A stretch of 64,000 nt of DNA from CBDHFQ01 sp965262565. Lineage in GTDB: Bacteria > Bacteroidota > Bacteroidia > J057. The stretch is from NCBI GenBank assembly GCA_965262565.1, contig CBDHFQ010000005.1, positions 248,001 through 312,000 on the forward strand, given 5' to 3'. The notes under the pieces are model-generated. The model did no database searches. It worked only from the letters and a program-made list of their open reading frames with translations, and was not told the DNA's origin. Shown here piece after piece: positions 16,751 to 25,178 of this stretch (position 1 is its first letter; the number at the start of each line of letters is the position of its first letter). A program made the position numbers and the translations under genes.

Positions 16751-17536
16751 TTAAATACCAGGAAGTTTTCTGACAGGATGGTTCAACTCATTCAATAACT
16801 TGGCCGCAGATTCCTTCATAAAATATTGTTGATCATCATCCACAATCTGCTTTAGGATTAATTTCACCTCTTCTATCTCATTAGCTCCCAGATGGCTTAA
16901 TGCTGAGAACCATCTATTTTGTTCCAATACTTCATGTGATATGCTTTCATTTGTGGAAAAATAGGCCAATGCTTTCTGATATTCATCTTCTTCAAAATAA
17001 CTTAATCCAATGTAAAATTGGGCCTGATCATATAGCTTTGAGCTATCAGCAATTTGAAGAAATTGTTCTCTGGCTAATTCCCAATTATCTCGGTTAACAG
17101 CTTCAAGCCCCTCCTGAAAGATATCTCTTTGCGTTTGGCCCATTAAATTATGAGAGTCGGGGATAACGGTTACTGCAGCATAGGATTCCAGCAATCCTTC
17201 ATTCGTATATGTAGGAGCAACATCAATAAAAATCCAGGAGAATAGGATTAACAATAACAAGACTGCAGCCAGGGAAATCGTGTAAAAATTCCAGATATTA
17301 TTAGGCTTTCGCTCAGATGTTTCTTCCTGTATGACAGCGTGGTAAATATCTTTTACTTTATTGAGCGTTTCTATTTTGTAGTCCAATTGAATAGCTTTTC
17401 TCACATCGCGCTCTAACTCCAAAGCCGCCTTTAATTCAGGCTTCTTTTCCACTTCTGCTTCGAAAGCTATTCTATCTTCCTCCTCCAAAGTCCCATCCAG
17501 ATAAGCTATGAGTAAAGGATTATCTTCTTCCATCAT
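16751..17536 (-). CDS. Membrane anti-sigma-factor-like protein with periplasmic TPR-like region
   Basis: The 261-residue protein has a cytosolic N-terminus of about 80 acidic, helical residues (MEEDNPLLIAYLDGTLEEED, resembling the N-terminus of anti-sigma factors), one transmembrane helix at about 84-106, and a periplasmic part (about 110-261). The latter includes TPR-like helices such as WELAREQFLQIADSSKLYDQ and AQFYIGLSYFEEDEYQKALA. No zinc-coordinating HxxxCxxC is present. It lies 121 bases downstream of the ECF sigma factor gene on the same strand, the usual sigma/anti-sigma arrangement. Its role as the partner of that sigma factor is inferred from topology and order. Confidence 0.65.
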   Translation of the reverse strand: MMEEDNPLLIAYLDGTLEEEDRIAFEAEVEKKPELKAALELERDVRKAIQLDYKIETLNKVKDIYHAVIQEETSERKPNNIWNFYTISLAAVLLLLILFSWIFIDVAPTYTNEGLLESYAAVTVIPDSHNLMGQTQRDIFQEGLEAVNRDNWELAREQFLQIADSSKLYDQAQFYIGLSYFEEDEYQKALAYFSTNESISHEVLEQNRWFSALSHLGANEIEEVKLILKQIVDDDQQYFMKESAAKLLNELNHPVRKLPGI

Positions 17537-17657
17537 GTCTAATTCTGTTGTAAAAGGTGAAGGAGATTTTTTATTTCCTATCCCTTATTTAGTCCTTGAA
17601 ATTTCTATTTTTGATTAATTCCGTTCTTTTATATCAGTCGTTCATCTCTTTTTCTTC

Positions 17658-18263
17658 CTATACAGGAACTTGATCAAATAATTCATGAATCAATTCCCTG
17701 ACTTTAGGCTGCTGTTGAATCAATTTTTTGAGCTTCGACCTACACCTACTTGCTTCCATCATTGCTGCCTCTTTCGATTTATCTAACAGTCCGGCGATAT
17801 CCTCAAAAGGATATCCTTCCAATCTCATGTGGAATATCCGCCTACAATTATGATGAATCTGATCGAACAAGTTCATCACTGTCCCTTTTTGATCTTCACT
17901 CATGATTCTACTCTCCAACTGCATGTCTACAAACATTCCCTCCCATAAGCTATCCAGATACTTCCTTCTTACATCTCGTTTCCTTAACTCATTGTACCAA
18001 ATAAATCTGCAAATAGAGAATAAAAAAGTAGGTACCGCAGATTCCCCTCTAAATTCGCCTTTCTTAATTTTCATTATCGTTTCTGTAAGACCCTCCATGA
18101 AAATATCTTCTGCTTCCTCTCTCGAACCCTGATGCCGAACGATATAATTCTCTACTTTCGATCGATACAATTTGATCAGACATCTGATAGCTTCATTTTC
18201 TGCAACTCCTCCTTTTCTGATATCAGCAGCATAATCCAGCGCTTTGCAGTTACTTTTACTCAT
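17658..18263 (-). CDS. ECF-type sigma-70 family RNA polymerase sigma factor
   Basis: The 201-residue protein has sigma region 2 (about 25-95, with YIVRHQGSREEAEDIFMEGL and a FLFSICRFIWYNELRKRDVR -10 recognition helix) and region 4 (about 130-185, with RIFHMRLEGYPFEDIAGLLD and a helix-turn-helix ending in EASRCRSKLKKLI). It would direct core RNA polymerase to a specific promoter set. Regions 1.1 and 3 are absent, as in ECF factors. It is followed by the membrane anti-sigma-like gene, and 353 bases away on the other strand starts the PKD/CHAT pair, so these genes are candidate regulon members. Confidence 0.85.
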   Translation of the reverse strand: MSKSNCKALDYAADIRKGGVAENEAIRCLIKLYRSKVENYIVRHQGSREEAEDIFMEGLTETIMKIKKGEFRGESAVPTFLFSICRFIWYNELRKRDVRRKYLDSLWEGMFVDMQLESRIMSEDQKGTVMNLFDQIHHNCRRIFHMRLEGYPFEDIAGLLDKSKEAAMMEASRCRSKLKKLIQQQPKVRELIHELFDQVPV

Positions 18264-18615
18264 ATGTGTATATTCTCAATGGCATGCTAACCTGAAATTT
18301 CTTCTAATATACAACAATTCTATACTTCTTAAATGCTGAAGAAACGTTCAAGGATTATCAAATCTTTAAAAATTTTGCAACAGGTAGTATTGTGAAGTGG
18401 TTACCATTTGTCAGGGATAACCATTAAATGATAAAAAATCTGACTATATTGAAAATGATCTTTTTATATTCGGATAATATTTTGAATAACTGTTATCTTT
18501 TTTTGTTCCATAACACAAAAGTATACATGATTTGAGAAAACCGGTACAGATCATGCGCGAGTTGCTATCATATTTAAGACACTATTTTATTGCTCTAACT
18601 ACAAAACCACTAGTT
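18264..18615. promoter_or_regulatory. Divergent intergenic region between the sigma factor and PKD/CHAT genes
   Basis: About 350 AT-rich bases (the right end may instead be N-terminal coding sequence if the PKD gene starts at 18532 or 18553). It should hold both divergent promoters and is the place to look for an autoregulatory site of the sigma factor. I found no clear -35/-10 pair by eye. Confidence 0.4.
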
Positions 18616-18981
18616 ATGAATCCATCTATCACTATCGAAAAGATCAGTAATAACACCTTTAAGTTTGGTCTTACAAATGAGGATAGTTCAGCTATGGATC
18701 TTTCTCCAATGAATTCCTTCAGATATGAGTGGGATTTCGGTGATGGAAAATTTAGTTATGAACCTAATCCTGTTTATAGTTATCCTCAAGCAGGTAAATT
18801 TAAAGTAAGTGTAAAGATTCATGGAGGCTCAAATGTTGCAATCGCACCAGATGCCAGCCAATTAGAAAAAGAAGTAACCGTGTGGAAGGCAGGAAATAAT
18901 CAGCCGAAAGACGAACCTGTAACTATCCCCAGAGGAGGAGGACATATGGAGGCGGAAAAAGATCCTGTGGAAGAACCTTAA
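18616..18981 (+). CDS. Small PKD-domain protein without signal peptide
   Basis: The product (121 residues from the ATG at 18616) is essentially one PKD/Ig-like domain: NPSITIEKISNNTFKFGL, YEWDFGDGKFSYEPNP, VYSYPQAGKFKVSVKI, then a proline- and glutamate-rich tail. The frame is open upstream to an ATG at 18553 and a TTG at 18532. None of these starts gives a signal peptide, which is odd because PKD domains are normally extracellular. The gene ends 52 bases before the CHAT gene on the same strand, so the two are probably cotranscribed. A cytosolic adaptor role is possible but speculative. Confidence 0.6.
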   Translation: MNPSITIEKISNNTFKFGLTNEDSSAMDLSPMNSFRYEWDFGDGKFSYEPNPVYSYPQAGKFKVSVKIHGGSNVAIAPDASQLEKEVTVWKAGNNQPKDEPVTIPRGGGHMEAEKDPVEEP

Positions 18982-19033
18982 TTTTCCACCATTATCTTTC
19001 ATTAATCACATCCCCAAACCAGGAAAAATATTT

Positions 19034-21880
19034 ATGAATACAAAGAAGATACTCATTATCATCTTGTCCAACATCTTTTGTATCTATTTTTCCTGGGCTC
19101 AACAAGCCAATCCTACCGTGTCACCTTATGATATGTTTAGGAATGGGGTTGGCCTTTTTAAAAATGCACAATTTGATCTTGCGTTAATCCAATTGGAAAA
19201 GGCTTCCGAGATTTATCGGGAGACTGATAGTTTAGGAAGGTGGCTTTGGGTGAATACGTTTAAAAGCCAGGTTATTTTTAACCACAATAAATACGATGAA
19301 ACGGAAAGCTATGAGCGTACGATTCAGTTTCTATCTGAAAGCATCGAAAAAATGTGGAGGGCGCCTGCCTCTCCTCAGGAATGGTATAGGTTAGCTTCTC
19401 TGCATAGTGATTTGGCGTTTTACTGCTACAATAGCGGTAATTACCTGGCTTCCAAAGCCACTTATGAATTAGTAGAAAGTATTTGGCCCAAAACTCAAAA
19501 AGAGAAAAATCTACTTATTTACAGAGTGTATAATGAACTTGGTTCCATTTACACTCGGCTTGAAGACTTTACTAAAGCGGAAGATTATTTATTACAAGCA
19601 TTGGCTGTTAATTTAAGCAGGAACGCTTCATCCAAAATGGTAAATACCTATGTCGAATTAGGTATTCTCAGCAATAAGCGCTTAAATTTTCAACAGGCCA
19701 TTGAGTATTATGAAAGTGCCTTAAACCTCGCACCTCAAGATTCATATAAGTTAGGGACCATCTACCTCAATTTAGGAGAGGCTTATCGAAAGCTTAAAGA
19801 TTTTGATCAGGCCCTTTCAAATCTCCAAACCTCCCAGGAACTTTTCGAAAACATTGGTAAAGAGAATTATTTAGCCAGAGTCTATTTAACCATTGCTGAG
19901 ATTTATAGAGATCAGGGTTCTTACTCATTGGCACATACATACTACAATGATGCGATCCAAAGTGCTATTAATGCCTATCACACTTCTCAACGTAGAGAAG
20001 TAGCTGAAATTTATCTGTCTAAGGCAGAAATGCACAAAGAGGAAAAGGAATATGACCTGGCACTACTCCAATATCATAGTGCCCTGGAATCGCTTATCCC
20101 CAATTATGTGAATAAGAATATCAAGGAATTACCTGAAATCACAGATTTATATACAGAGAGATTCATCCTTACTGCATTGGAGGGTAAAGCAGATATGTTT
20201 GAGATTCCATCATTAGCACCGAATGAAAAAGAGATGTTAACGTTATCTTTAGATTTTCATGCATTATGTAGCATGGTTGAAGATTCTTTACGTCTCAATT
20301 ATGATAACGAAAGCGCTAAGCTGAATTTAGTGGCTCAAAGTCGGCAGAGAACCAGAAAGGCACTTAATGTTGCATACCACTTGTACGAATTAACAGAAGA
20401 TGACTCGTATTTAGATCGTGCATTTCATGATGCCGAGAAAAATAAAGCAGTGGTACTTTTAGACCTCATGAAACAGGCGCAGGCCAGGAATTTATCCAAT
20501 CTCCCTACTGCTATTATTCATAGAGAGACAGAACTGAGAAATACGTGGACCTATTTGGAAAAGCAGGTTCACGAAGCTGAACTATTGCGTAATGCCTCAT
20601 TCAACCAGTTATCCCAGGATAGAATTCTCGCACGACAAGCTTATTTCCAATATGTGGATTCCATAGAAAATGCATTTCCGGAGTTCCGTCAGGTAGTTAA
20701 AAGCGCTCAAATTGTTCCTGTAGATTCTGTCCAAAAGGAACTTGCTTTGCAGGGATCGGAATTCGTAGAGTTTTTTCTGGGCAGTGAATACATCTATGCA
20801 TTTCATATTACCTCTGAATCATTTCGCGTTCACCGCGTTGAGTTAGATTCGGCCCTTTCTCTCGCAATTTCCCATTTCCCTTCTTATCTGGATAATACAG
20901 ATCATCCTGAACATTATCAAAAAGCAGCACTATTAATATATCAGCAACTACTAGCCCCTCTCTCCGTCCAAACCGAGAGATTAATGATCATTCCAGATGG
21001 TGCCCTGGGATATATTCCTTTTGATGCTTTACTGACGGTGGAACCTCAACACATTACAAATCTAAAAGAGTATGCTTATTTACTTCACGACAAGGCCATC
21101 AGTTATGCATATTCTGCTACCCTACTCAGAGAACGAAGGCAAAAGAAGTCCAGGTTTAGAAATATGCAATCTTTCGTGGGATATGCCCCTGAATTTGAAG
21201 AAGCTGACCTGGATCTATCATACTTGAAATTCAGCGAAGATGAGGTAAACTTTATTCATAAACTGTGGGGAGGGGCTAAGCGAATAGGCCAGGAAGCGAC
21301 CAGAGATTTATTCGTTCGTGAAGCTAGTCAGTATAGGATCGTCCATATTAGCAGTCATAGTCAGGCAAAAGAAGAAGATCCTTTACTATCTCATATTTAT
21401 TTTTACAATTCGGAAGGCCAACCTATCAAATTGTATTTGGCTGATTTATATGCGATGGATTTGAATGCTGATCTTGTTGTCTTAAGTGCATGTGAAACCT
21501 CAAAGGGCAAATTACACCCAGGTGAAGGAATAATGAGCTTAGCAAGAGGATTTACTCATGCTGGTAGTAAAAGCTTGGTTACTACTCTTTGGTCCGTTCC
21601 TCACAGACCTACTTATGATATAATGAAGACGTTTTATAGTGAACTATTTTCAGGAAAAACTAAAGATGAGGCAGTGCGCCAGGCGAAGCTAAATTATATC
21701 AGCAGTGAAAATACGAATAAAATGATGGCTCACCCAAAGTTTTGGGCCGCATACACCCCTATTGGCGACATGTCTCCACTAAAAGAAGACTGGAAAAAAT
21801 ATATTTGGATGGTAGGTGCCGGATTATTACTTATCCTTTCATTTCTAGCCTTAAGAAGAATATATGTGAGAAGAGCTTAA
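19034..21880 (+). CDS. Secreted, membrane-anchored TPR-CHAT domain protein
   Basis: The 948-residue product begins with a signal peptide (MNTKKILIIILSNIFCIYFSWAQ). Tetratricopeptide repeats span about 30-370 (for example YNELGSIYTRLEDFTKAEDY, TIYLNLGEAYRKLKDFDQAL), followed by a helical linker and a CHAT caspase-like domain (about 630-905). The candidate catalytic histidine is in VHISSHSQ (His771/His775) and the candidate cysteine is Cys820 in LSACETSKG, so both residues of the dyad are present. One transmembrane helix (about 917-938) is followed by a basic RRIYVRRA tail, placing TPRs and protease in the periplasm. It is divergent from an ECF sigma/anti-sigma pair, which suggests a sensing protease. 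Substrate and trigger are unknown. Confidence 0.85.
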   Translation: MNTKKILIIILSNIFCIYFSWAQQANPTVSPYDMFRNGVGLFKNAQFDLALIQLEKASEIYRETDSLGRWLWVNTFKSQVIFNHNKYDETESYERTIQFLSESIEKMWRAPASPQEWYRLASLHSDLAFYCYNSGNYLASKATYELVESIWPKTQKEKNLLIYRVYNELGSIYTRLEDFTKAEDYLLQALAVNLSRNASSKMVNTYVELGILSNKRLNFQQAIEYYESALNLAPQDSYKLGTIYLNLGEAYRKLKDFDQALSNLQTSQELFENIGKENYLARVYLTIAEIYRDQGSYSLAHTYYNDAIQSAINAYHTSQRREVAEIYLSKAEMHKEEKEYDLALLQYHSALESLIPNYVNKNIKELPEITDLYTERFILTALEGKADMFEIPSLAPNEKEMLTLSLDFHALCSMVEDSLRLNYDNESAKLNLVAQSRQRTRKALNVAYHLYELTEDDSYLDRAFHDAEKNKAVVLLDLMKQAQARNLSNLPTAIIHRETELRNTWTYLEKQVHEAELLRNASFNQLSQDRILARQAYFQYVDSIENAFPEFRQVVKSAQIVPVDSVQKELALQGSEFVEFFLGSEYIYAFHITSESFRVHRVELDSALSLAISHFPSYLDNTDHPEHYQKAALLIYQQLLAPLSVQTERLMIIPDGALGYIPFDALLTVEPQHITNLKEYAYLLHDKAISYAYSATLLRERRQKKSRFRNMQSFVGYAPEFEEADLDLSYLKFSEDEVNFIHKLWGGAKRIGQEATRDLFVREASQYRIVHISSHSQAKEEDPLLSHIYFYNSEGQPIKLYLADLYAMDLNADLVVLSACETSKGKLHPGEGIMSLARGFTHAGSKSLVTTLWSVPHRPTYDIMKTFYSELFSGKTKDEAVRQAKLNYISSENTNKMMAHPKFWAAYTPIGDMSPLKEDWKKYIWMVGAGLLLILSFLALRRIYVRRA

Positions 21881-21900
21881 GGTGGAAATGAAATAGCTGC

Positions 21901-22224
21901 TTATTTCACAAAAGTCTCTTCAATGACGGATTTTAATTCTTTGATCTTGATATTGGATAACTTTCCCAATAAGGAAAGTACCCTTGTCTTATCTATCGTA
22001 CGGATTTGATCTACAGCTATCCATCCCATTTTATCCTCTAATTTTACTTTGATTCTGGTAGGATATTTCTTAGACCTGGTGGTCATAGGTGCTATGACAA
22101 TGGTCTTTAAATGTAGGTTCATTTCATCGGGTGAAATGATTACACATGGTCGGGTCTTTTTGATTTCACTTCCAATAGTAGGATCCAAATTTACGCGGAC
22201 AATATCATATTGACTTAACTCCAT
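21901..22224 (-). CDS. mazF: Type II toxin, PemK/MazF family
   Basis: The 107-residue protein shows the MazF fold: YDIVRVNLDPTIGSEIKKTR at the N-terminus (with the GSEI-x-K-x-R-P-x-V-I motif), CVIISPDEMN, VIAPMTTRSKKYPTRIKV and DQIRTIDKTRVLSLLGKLS. MazF toxins are sequence-specific mRNA endoribonucleases. The conserved N-terminal Arg and the Thr/Ser of VIAPMT are present, so it looks intact. Its ATG overlaps the end of the antitoxin gene by ten bases, the usual translational coupling. It is convergent with the CHAT gene, with only 20 bases between them. Confidence 0.93.
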   Translation of the reverse strand: MELSQYDIVRVNLDPTIGSEIKKTRPCVIISPDEMNLHLKTIVIAPMTTRSKKYPTRIKVKLEDKMGWIAVDQIRTIDKTRVLSLLGKLSNIKIKELKSVIEETFVK

Positions 22225-22460
22225 TCCTCTAATTCTTCCTCCTCAAATATATCATTTATCAATAATTCATCATCTCCTCTATCATGCATCTTTTTAAATG
22301 CCTCCTCCCAACCGTCTCTTACTTTACTTATAGGCTTAATAACGATATATCCTTGTTCCAGGACAAGTTCTACTTTATCCTGAATCTGATATTGGTCCAA
22401 TATCGTTTTACTTAACCTAAGCCCTTTCGAATTTCCGATGGCTACAATTGATACTTCCAT
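22215..22460 (-). CDS. mazE: Antitoxin, AbrB/MazE family
   Basis: The 81-residue protein has an N-terminal swapped-hairpin AbrB DNA-binding domain (VSIVAIGNSKGLRLSKTILD then QYQIQDKVELVLEQGYIVIK) and an acidic, flexible C-terminal tail (DDELLINDIFEEEELEEW) that would wrap around and inhibit the toxin. MazE normally also represses its own operon by binding palindromes at the promoter. The upstream region 22461 onward is AT-rich, and I see no convincing operator beside the start. The gene precedes mazF and overlaps it, as expected. Confidence 0.92.
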   Translation of the reverse strand: MEVSIVAIGNSKGLRLSKTILDQYQIQDKVELVLEQGYIVIKPISKVRDGWEEAFKKMHDRGDDELLINDIFEEEELEEWS

Positions 22461-23341
22461 AATATGCTAAGTGTAATTACAAAGTAAGTACGATTATTCA
22501 TATTTGCAAGTTACAGTTTGCAACAATTCTCACCTCATGGTAAATATACTCCATAGGAAAGACATTATTTACCCAAGCGGCTTCTCCATTAAAAGTGTGT
22601 CTTTTTGGTACGATTGCTCATTAGCAGGCTGTGGGGCGAATTAATTAGGGAAGAAGCGCACTTCGCACTCGTGAAAATATCATCTAAAATTTCTGGGTTA
22701 TCACAACCAATTTATCGAAGTGGGATAAGTAAATAAATTAATTAGAGCAAGTACTATAGATTATTGACCAAGCTTAAGGTCAACCAAAAGAAGTTATTTT
22801 CATTTAGAAGCTAAAAAGGAACTTTTTTTAACATTAATTCATGTAAACCAGAAACACATTACAAATAATGTAGTGTTAATTGTTACTAATATACATAATT
22901 TTTCGGTAAATGCCTTTACCTTATATGAGATACAATTACTGGAAGGTTATACCCTATTGCTACCTATATTTTTTACTTCAACTAATACGGTTCAATCCTT
23001 TTGATAAAATCCGGGGAGGTTCAACATTGTCCCTTTTATGAATGATATAGTAGATGATGCTTTTCTCAACATTCAAAGAACTATATTTATATAACAAAAA
23101 TTCTTTAAGGTTACCTATCAAAATATATTTTTTTAACTATGTCGAATCTTTACTCCAATGATAAAAAGTTAATTATTTCGGAAAGAAGAAAGCCGTTTCT
23201 CGAATCCATTTTCATGCTCCTATAACTAAAAAAAGTTGACCACTTGCTGAGTTCAACCCAAGTCCAGATTCGAGGAATTCTTTTTATATACAATGTAATA
23301 TCTATTTATCTAAGGTAGTAATAATGAGTTATTTGAGGTAG
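22461..23341. other. 880-base intergenic region without genes
   Basis: No ORF of interest was seen on either strand. The segment is AT-rich. It contains the 6-bp inverted repeat TTGACC (22764-22769) with GGTCAA (22778-22783). At its right end, a terminator (23228-23257) is nested inside a longer inverted repeat, CTCGAATC (23199-23206) with GATTCGAG (23267-23274). Its length is unusual for this densely coded window. It may hold decayed coding sequence, a small RNA, or only the mazE promoter. Confidence 0.45.
23228..23257 (-). terminator. Rho-independent terminator after the DUF7948-like gene at 23342
   Basis: On the minus strand GTTGA (23257-23253) pairs with TCAAC (23239-23235), with three inner pairs (ACT/AGT) and a five-base loop, followed by seven T (A-tract 23228-23234 on the plus strand). 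It lies about 85 bases past the gene's stop. Confidence 0.65.
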
Positions 23342-23887
23342 TTAATCGTCAATTAACCCAGTAAACTGTCGAGGATTAGATTCTTTCGCTTCCAAAGGAG
23401 AAGGGTAGGTAGCATCAGAAGAGGCCCCTCTGATTGATCTCATTTCAATAGTTAAGATCTGTAGCCACTCATACTTATCTACATCCAAATATATCTGATT
23501 TCCATTTCTTGAATAACGAATACCTATTTCTTTAATCTCTCCATTTTCCAGTTCTTGATATGCATACGGAGCTGCTTCAAAGGTTTCTCCTAAAGGTCCA
23601 TATATATGTAATCCTCCATTAGCCATTAATTCCACTTGTTGACATTCCTGGTAATCAAACGTGACATCTGACACGCTTCCTCCCGGAAAAACTTCAAACT
23701 CATAAATGTATTCCTGGACTGGTTCATTACTTCTATTCACATATTCTACCATTGGATAAGTAACCAGATGAACATTATTATAAAAGTGTTCTCTTATTTC
23801 CGCCATCCCGGGTTGAGCGTAGATGGGAGAAACCAGACAACCTAATAAGATACATACTATGGAATAAAAGACATTACCAGTAGCCAT
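23342..23887 (-). CDS. Secreted protein, stand-alone DUF7948-like domain (paralogue 1)
   Basis: The 181-residue protein has a signal peptide (about 1-24, ending SPIYA) and one domain: FYNNVHLVTYP, YIYEFEVFPGGSVSDVTFDY, LMANGGLHIYGPLGETFEAA, PYAYQELENGEIKEIGIRY, and a final strand QILTIEMRS. The pattern (Y-x-N-I-x-L-V...YDF-V-PGA-x-P...G-L-x-I...P-x-A-YQ) resembles the N-terminal domain found in front of SBBP beta-propellers, known to me as DUF7948. Here it has no propeller or sorting domain attached. Molecular function is unknown. It is paralogous to the gene at 24311-24859 and has its own terminator. Confidence 0.6.
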   Translation of the reverse strand: MATGNVFYSIVCILLGCLVSPIYAQPGMAEIREHFYNNVHLVTYPMVEYVNRSNEPVQEYIYEFEVFPGGSVSDVTFDYQECQQVELMANGGLHIYGPLGETFEAAPYAYQELENGEIKEIGIRYSRNGNQIYLDVDKYEWLQILTIEMRSIRGASSDATYPSPLEAKESNPRQFTGLIDD

Positions 23888-24310
23888 ATTGTTAACTAAT
23901 TGATCTTCAAAAAATCAAGAATTTATACAATTTACGGACTATGATGCGGAAGGTGAGGAAAGCAGGTTTATCTGCACAAAAAGCTATTTGAAAAGATGAT
24001 CTGGTTGTTTCAACAGTTAATCGTATTATCCCACATCTCCTACAAAAAAAAAAGAAAAAATTTGGTATGGATGGAAGAATACCGGAGAGAAAAGTATCAT
24101 TGAGTTATTTCTACAAATAGATGAATTTAAGTATTGGCACAACGACATCATACAAAGCTTCATGACATAAAGTGGGACAAATCAAATAAAAAAAGCTGTC
24201 TCGTCATCGAAACAGCCTCAAGCATTCGTGTTAATTAATTGAATTTTCCCTGTTCTTCTTTAGTCTCGTTTATATTTGATAGTTCTATATATACTATATT
24301 TAATTGGATA
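23888..24310. other. Intergenic region between the two DUF7948-like paralogues
   Basis: About 420 AT-rich bases with no credible ORF. It holds a poly-A stretch near 24050, the terminator of the upstream paralogue (24187-24216) and presumably the promoter of the gene ending at 23342. Confidence 0.45.
24187..24216 (-). terminator. Rho-independent terminator after the DUF7948-like gene at 24311
   Basis: On the minus strand GCTGT (24216-24212) pairs with ACAGC (24199-24195), with an inner TCG/CGA stem and a four-base loop, and is followed directly by seven T (A-tract 24188-24194 on the plus strand). It lies about 95 bases past the stop at 24311. Confidence 0.8.
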
Positions 24311-24859
24311 TTATCTTCCGGCGTAACTCAGTAAAGTAGATTCAAAAGACTGAGTTTCTTCTATCATGTAAGGTGAAGGATTGTGCTGAGTTGTTATTTT
24401 TCTTGCAGACTTCATTTCAATCGTCAACACTTGCATTAATTCATACTGATCTGCTTGTAGATAAACGTTATTTCCATTTACTACAAAATTCACTGCCACT
24501 TCTACAATCTCTCCATCAGACATTTCTTGATATGCATAAGGAAGTGATTCTACACTTTCTCCTCCAGCTCCCTCTATTCTCAAAGTTCCGTTAGCTAACA
24601 CCTCAACTACTTCACAGCCTTCATAGCTAAAATGAATCTCACTCACATCTCCACCAGGAAAAACTTCGAAGTCATAATTTTTTACATCAATGTTACTTCC
24701 TCCTCTGCTCGCTTCTGTTGTGGCTGGATAAGAAACCAAGTGAATATTATCATAAATATGCTCTTGTACCGTTACTTCCATTTCCTGAGCATTTGCTAAT
24801 TGGAATGAACTTGCCATCACAAAGAGAAGAGTTGCTAGAAGAGTGTTGATACGAAGCAT
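24311..24859 (-). CDS. Secreted protein, stand-alone DUF7948-like domain (paralogue 2)
   Basis: The 182-residue paralogue of the preceding protein has signal peptide MLRINTLLATLLFVMASSFQ...ANA. It carries the same domain: HIYDNIHLVSYP, YDFEVFPGGDVSEIHFSYEG, VLANGTLRIEGAGGESVESL, PYAYQEMSDGEIVEVAV, QVLTIEMKS. I start at the ATG at 24859. The frame stays open to 24925, but only the internal Met gives a proper signal peptide and a length matching the paralogue. The longest shared blocks are the EVFPGG and YAYQE regions. It is a separate transcription unit with its own terminator. Function unknown, export to the periplasm or beyond predicted. Confidence 0.62.
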   Translation of the reverse strand: MLRINTLLATLLFVMASSFQLANAQEMEVTVQEHIYDNIHLVSYPATTEASRGGSNIDVKNYDFEVFPGGDVSEIHFSYEGCEVVEVLANGTLRIEGAGGESVESLPYAYQEMSDGEIVEVAVNFVVNGNNVYLQADQYELMQVLTIEMKSARKITTQHNPSPYMIEETQSFESTLLSYAGR

Positions 24860-25178
24860 AACAAATAATTTTAATGAGTTGATTTCCTTAAGACGATAGC
24901 AATATGGGATAAATAGTTGGAACAAAACGCAGAACAGTATTTAGCTGCATGAATATGTAGATGATCGGATATTCTACCACCATTAATGGTTTTAGCTGAT
25001 AAATAAATAGTTAGCTCAAAAATCGAGGCTCCAACAGCCATTTGAGGTACGTTAATGGTTGTTTAAATGGAGTAATCGGAACTATAGAAAGAGCGAATGG
25101 TCACAGGTGTGTGAGTTTTTTTATACATTTGATTTAAGAGAAAAGAGCAGCTTGCTCAGAGATATAGCAGCTACATAC

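Noticed and set aside
22764..22783. TTGACC/GGTCAA inverted repeat as a MazE operator
   Set aside because: It is about 300 bases upstream of mazE and has only six paired bases, so proximity and strength are both insufficient.
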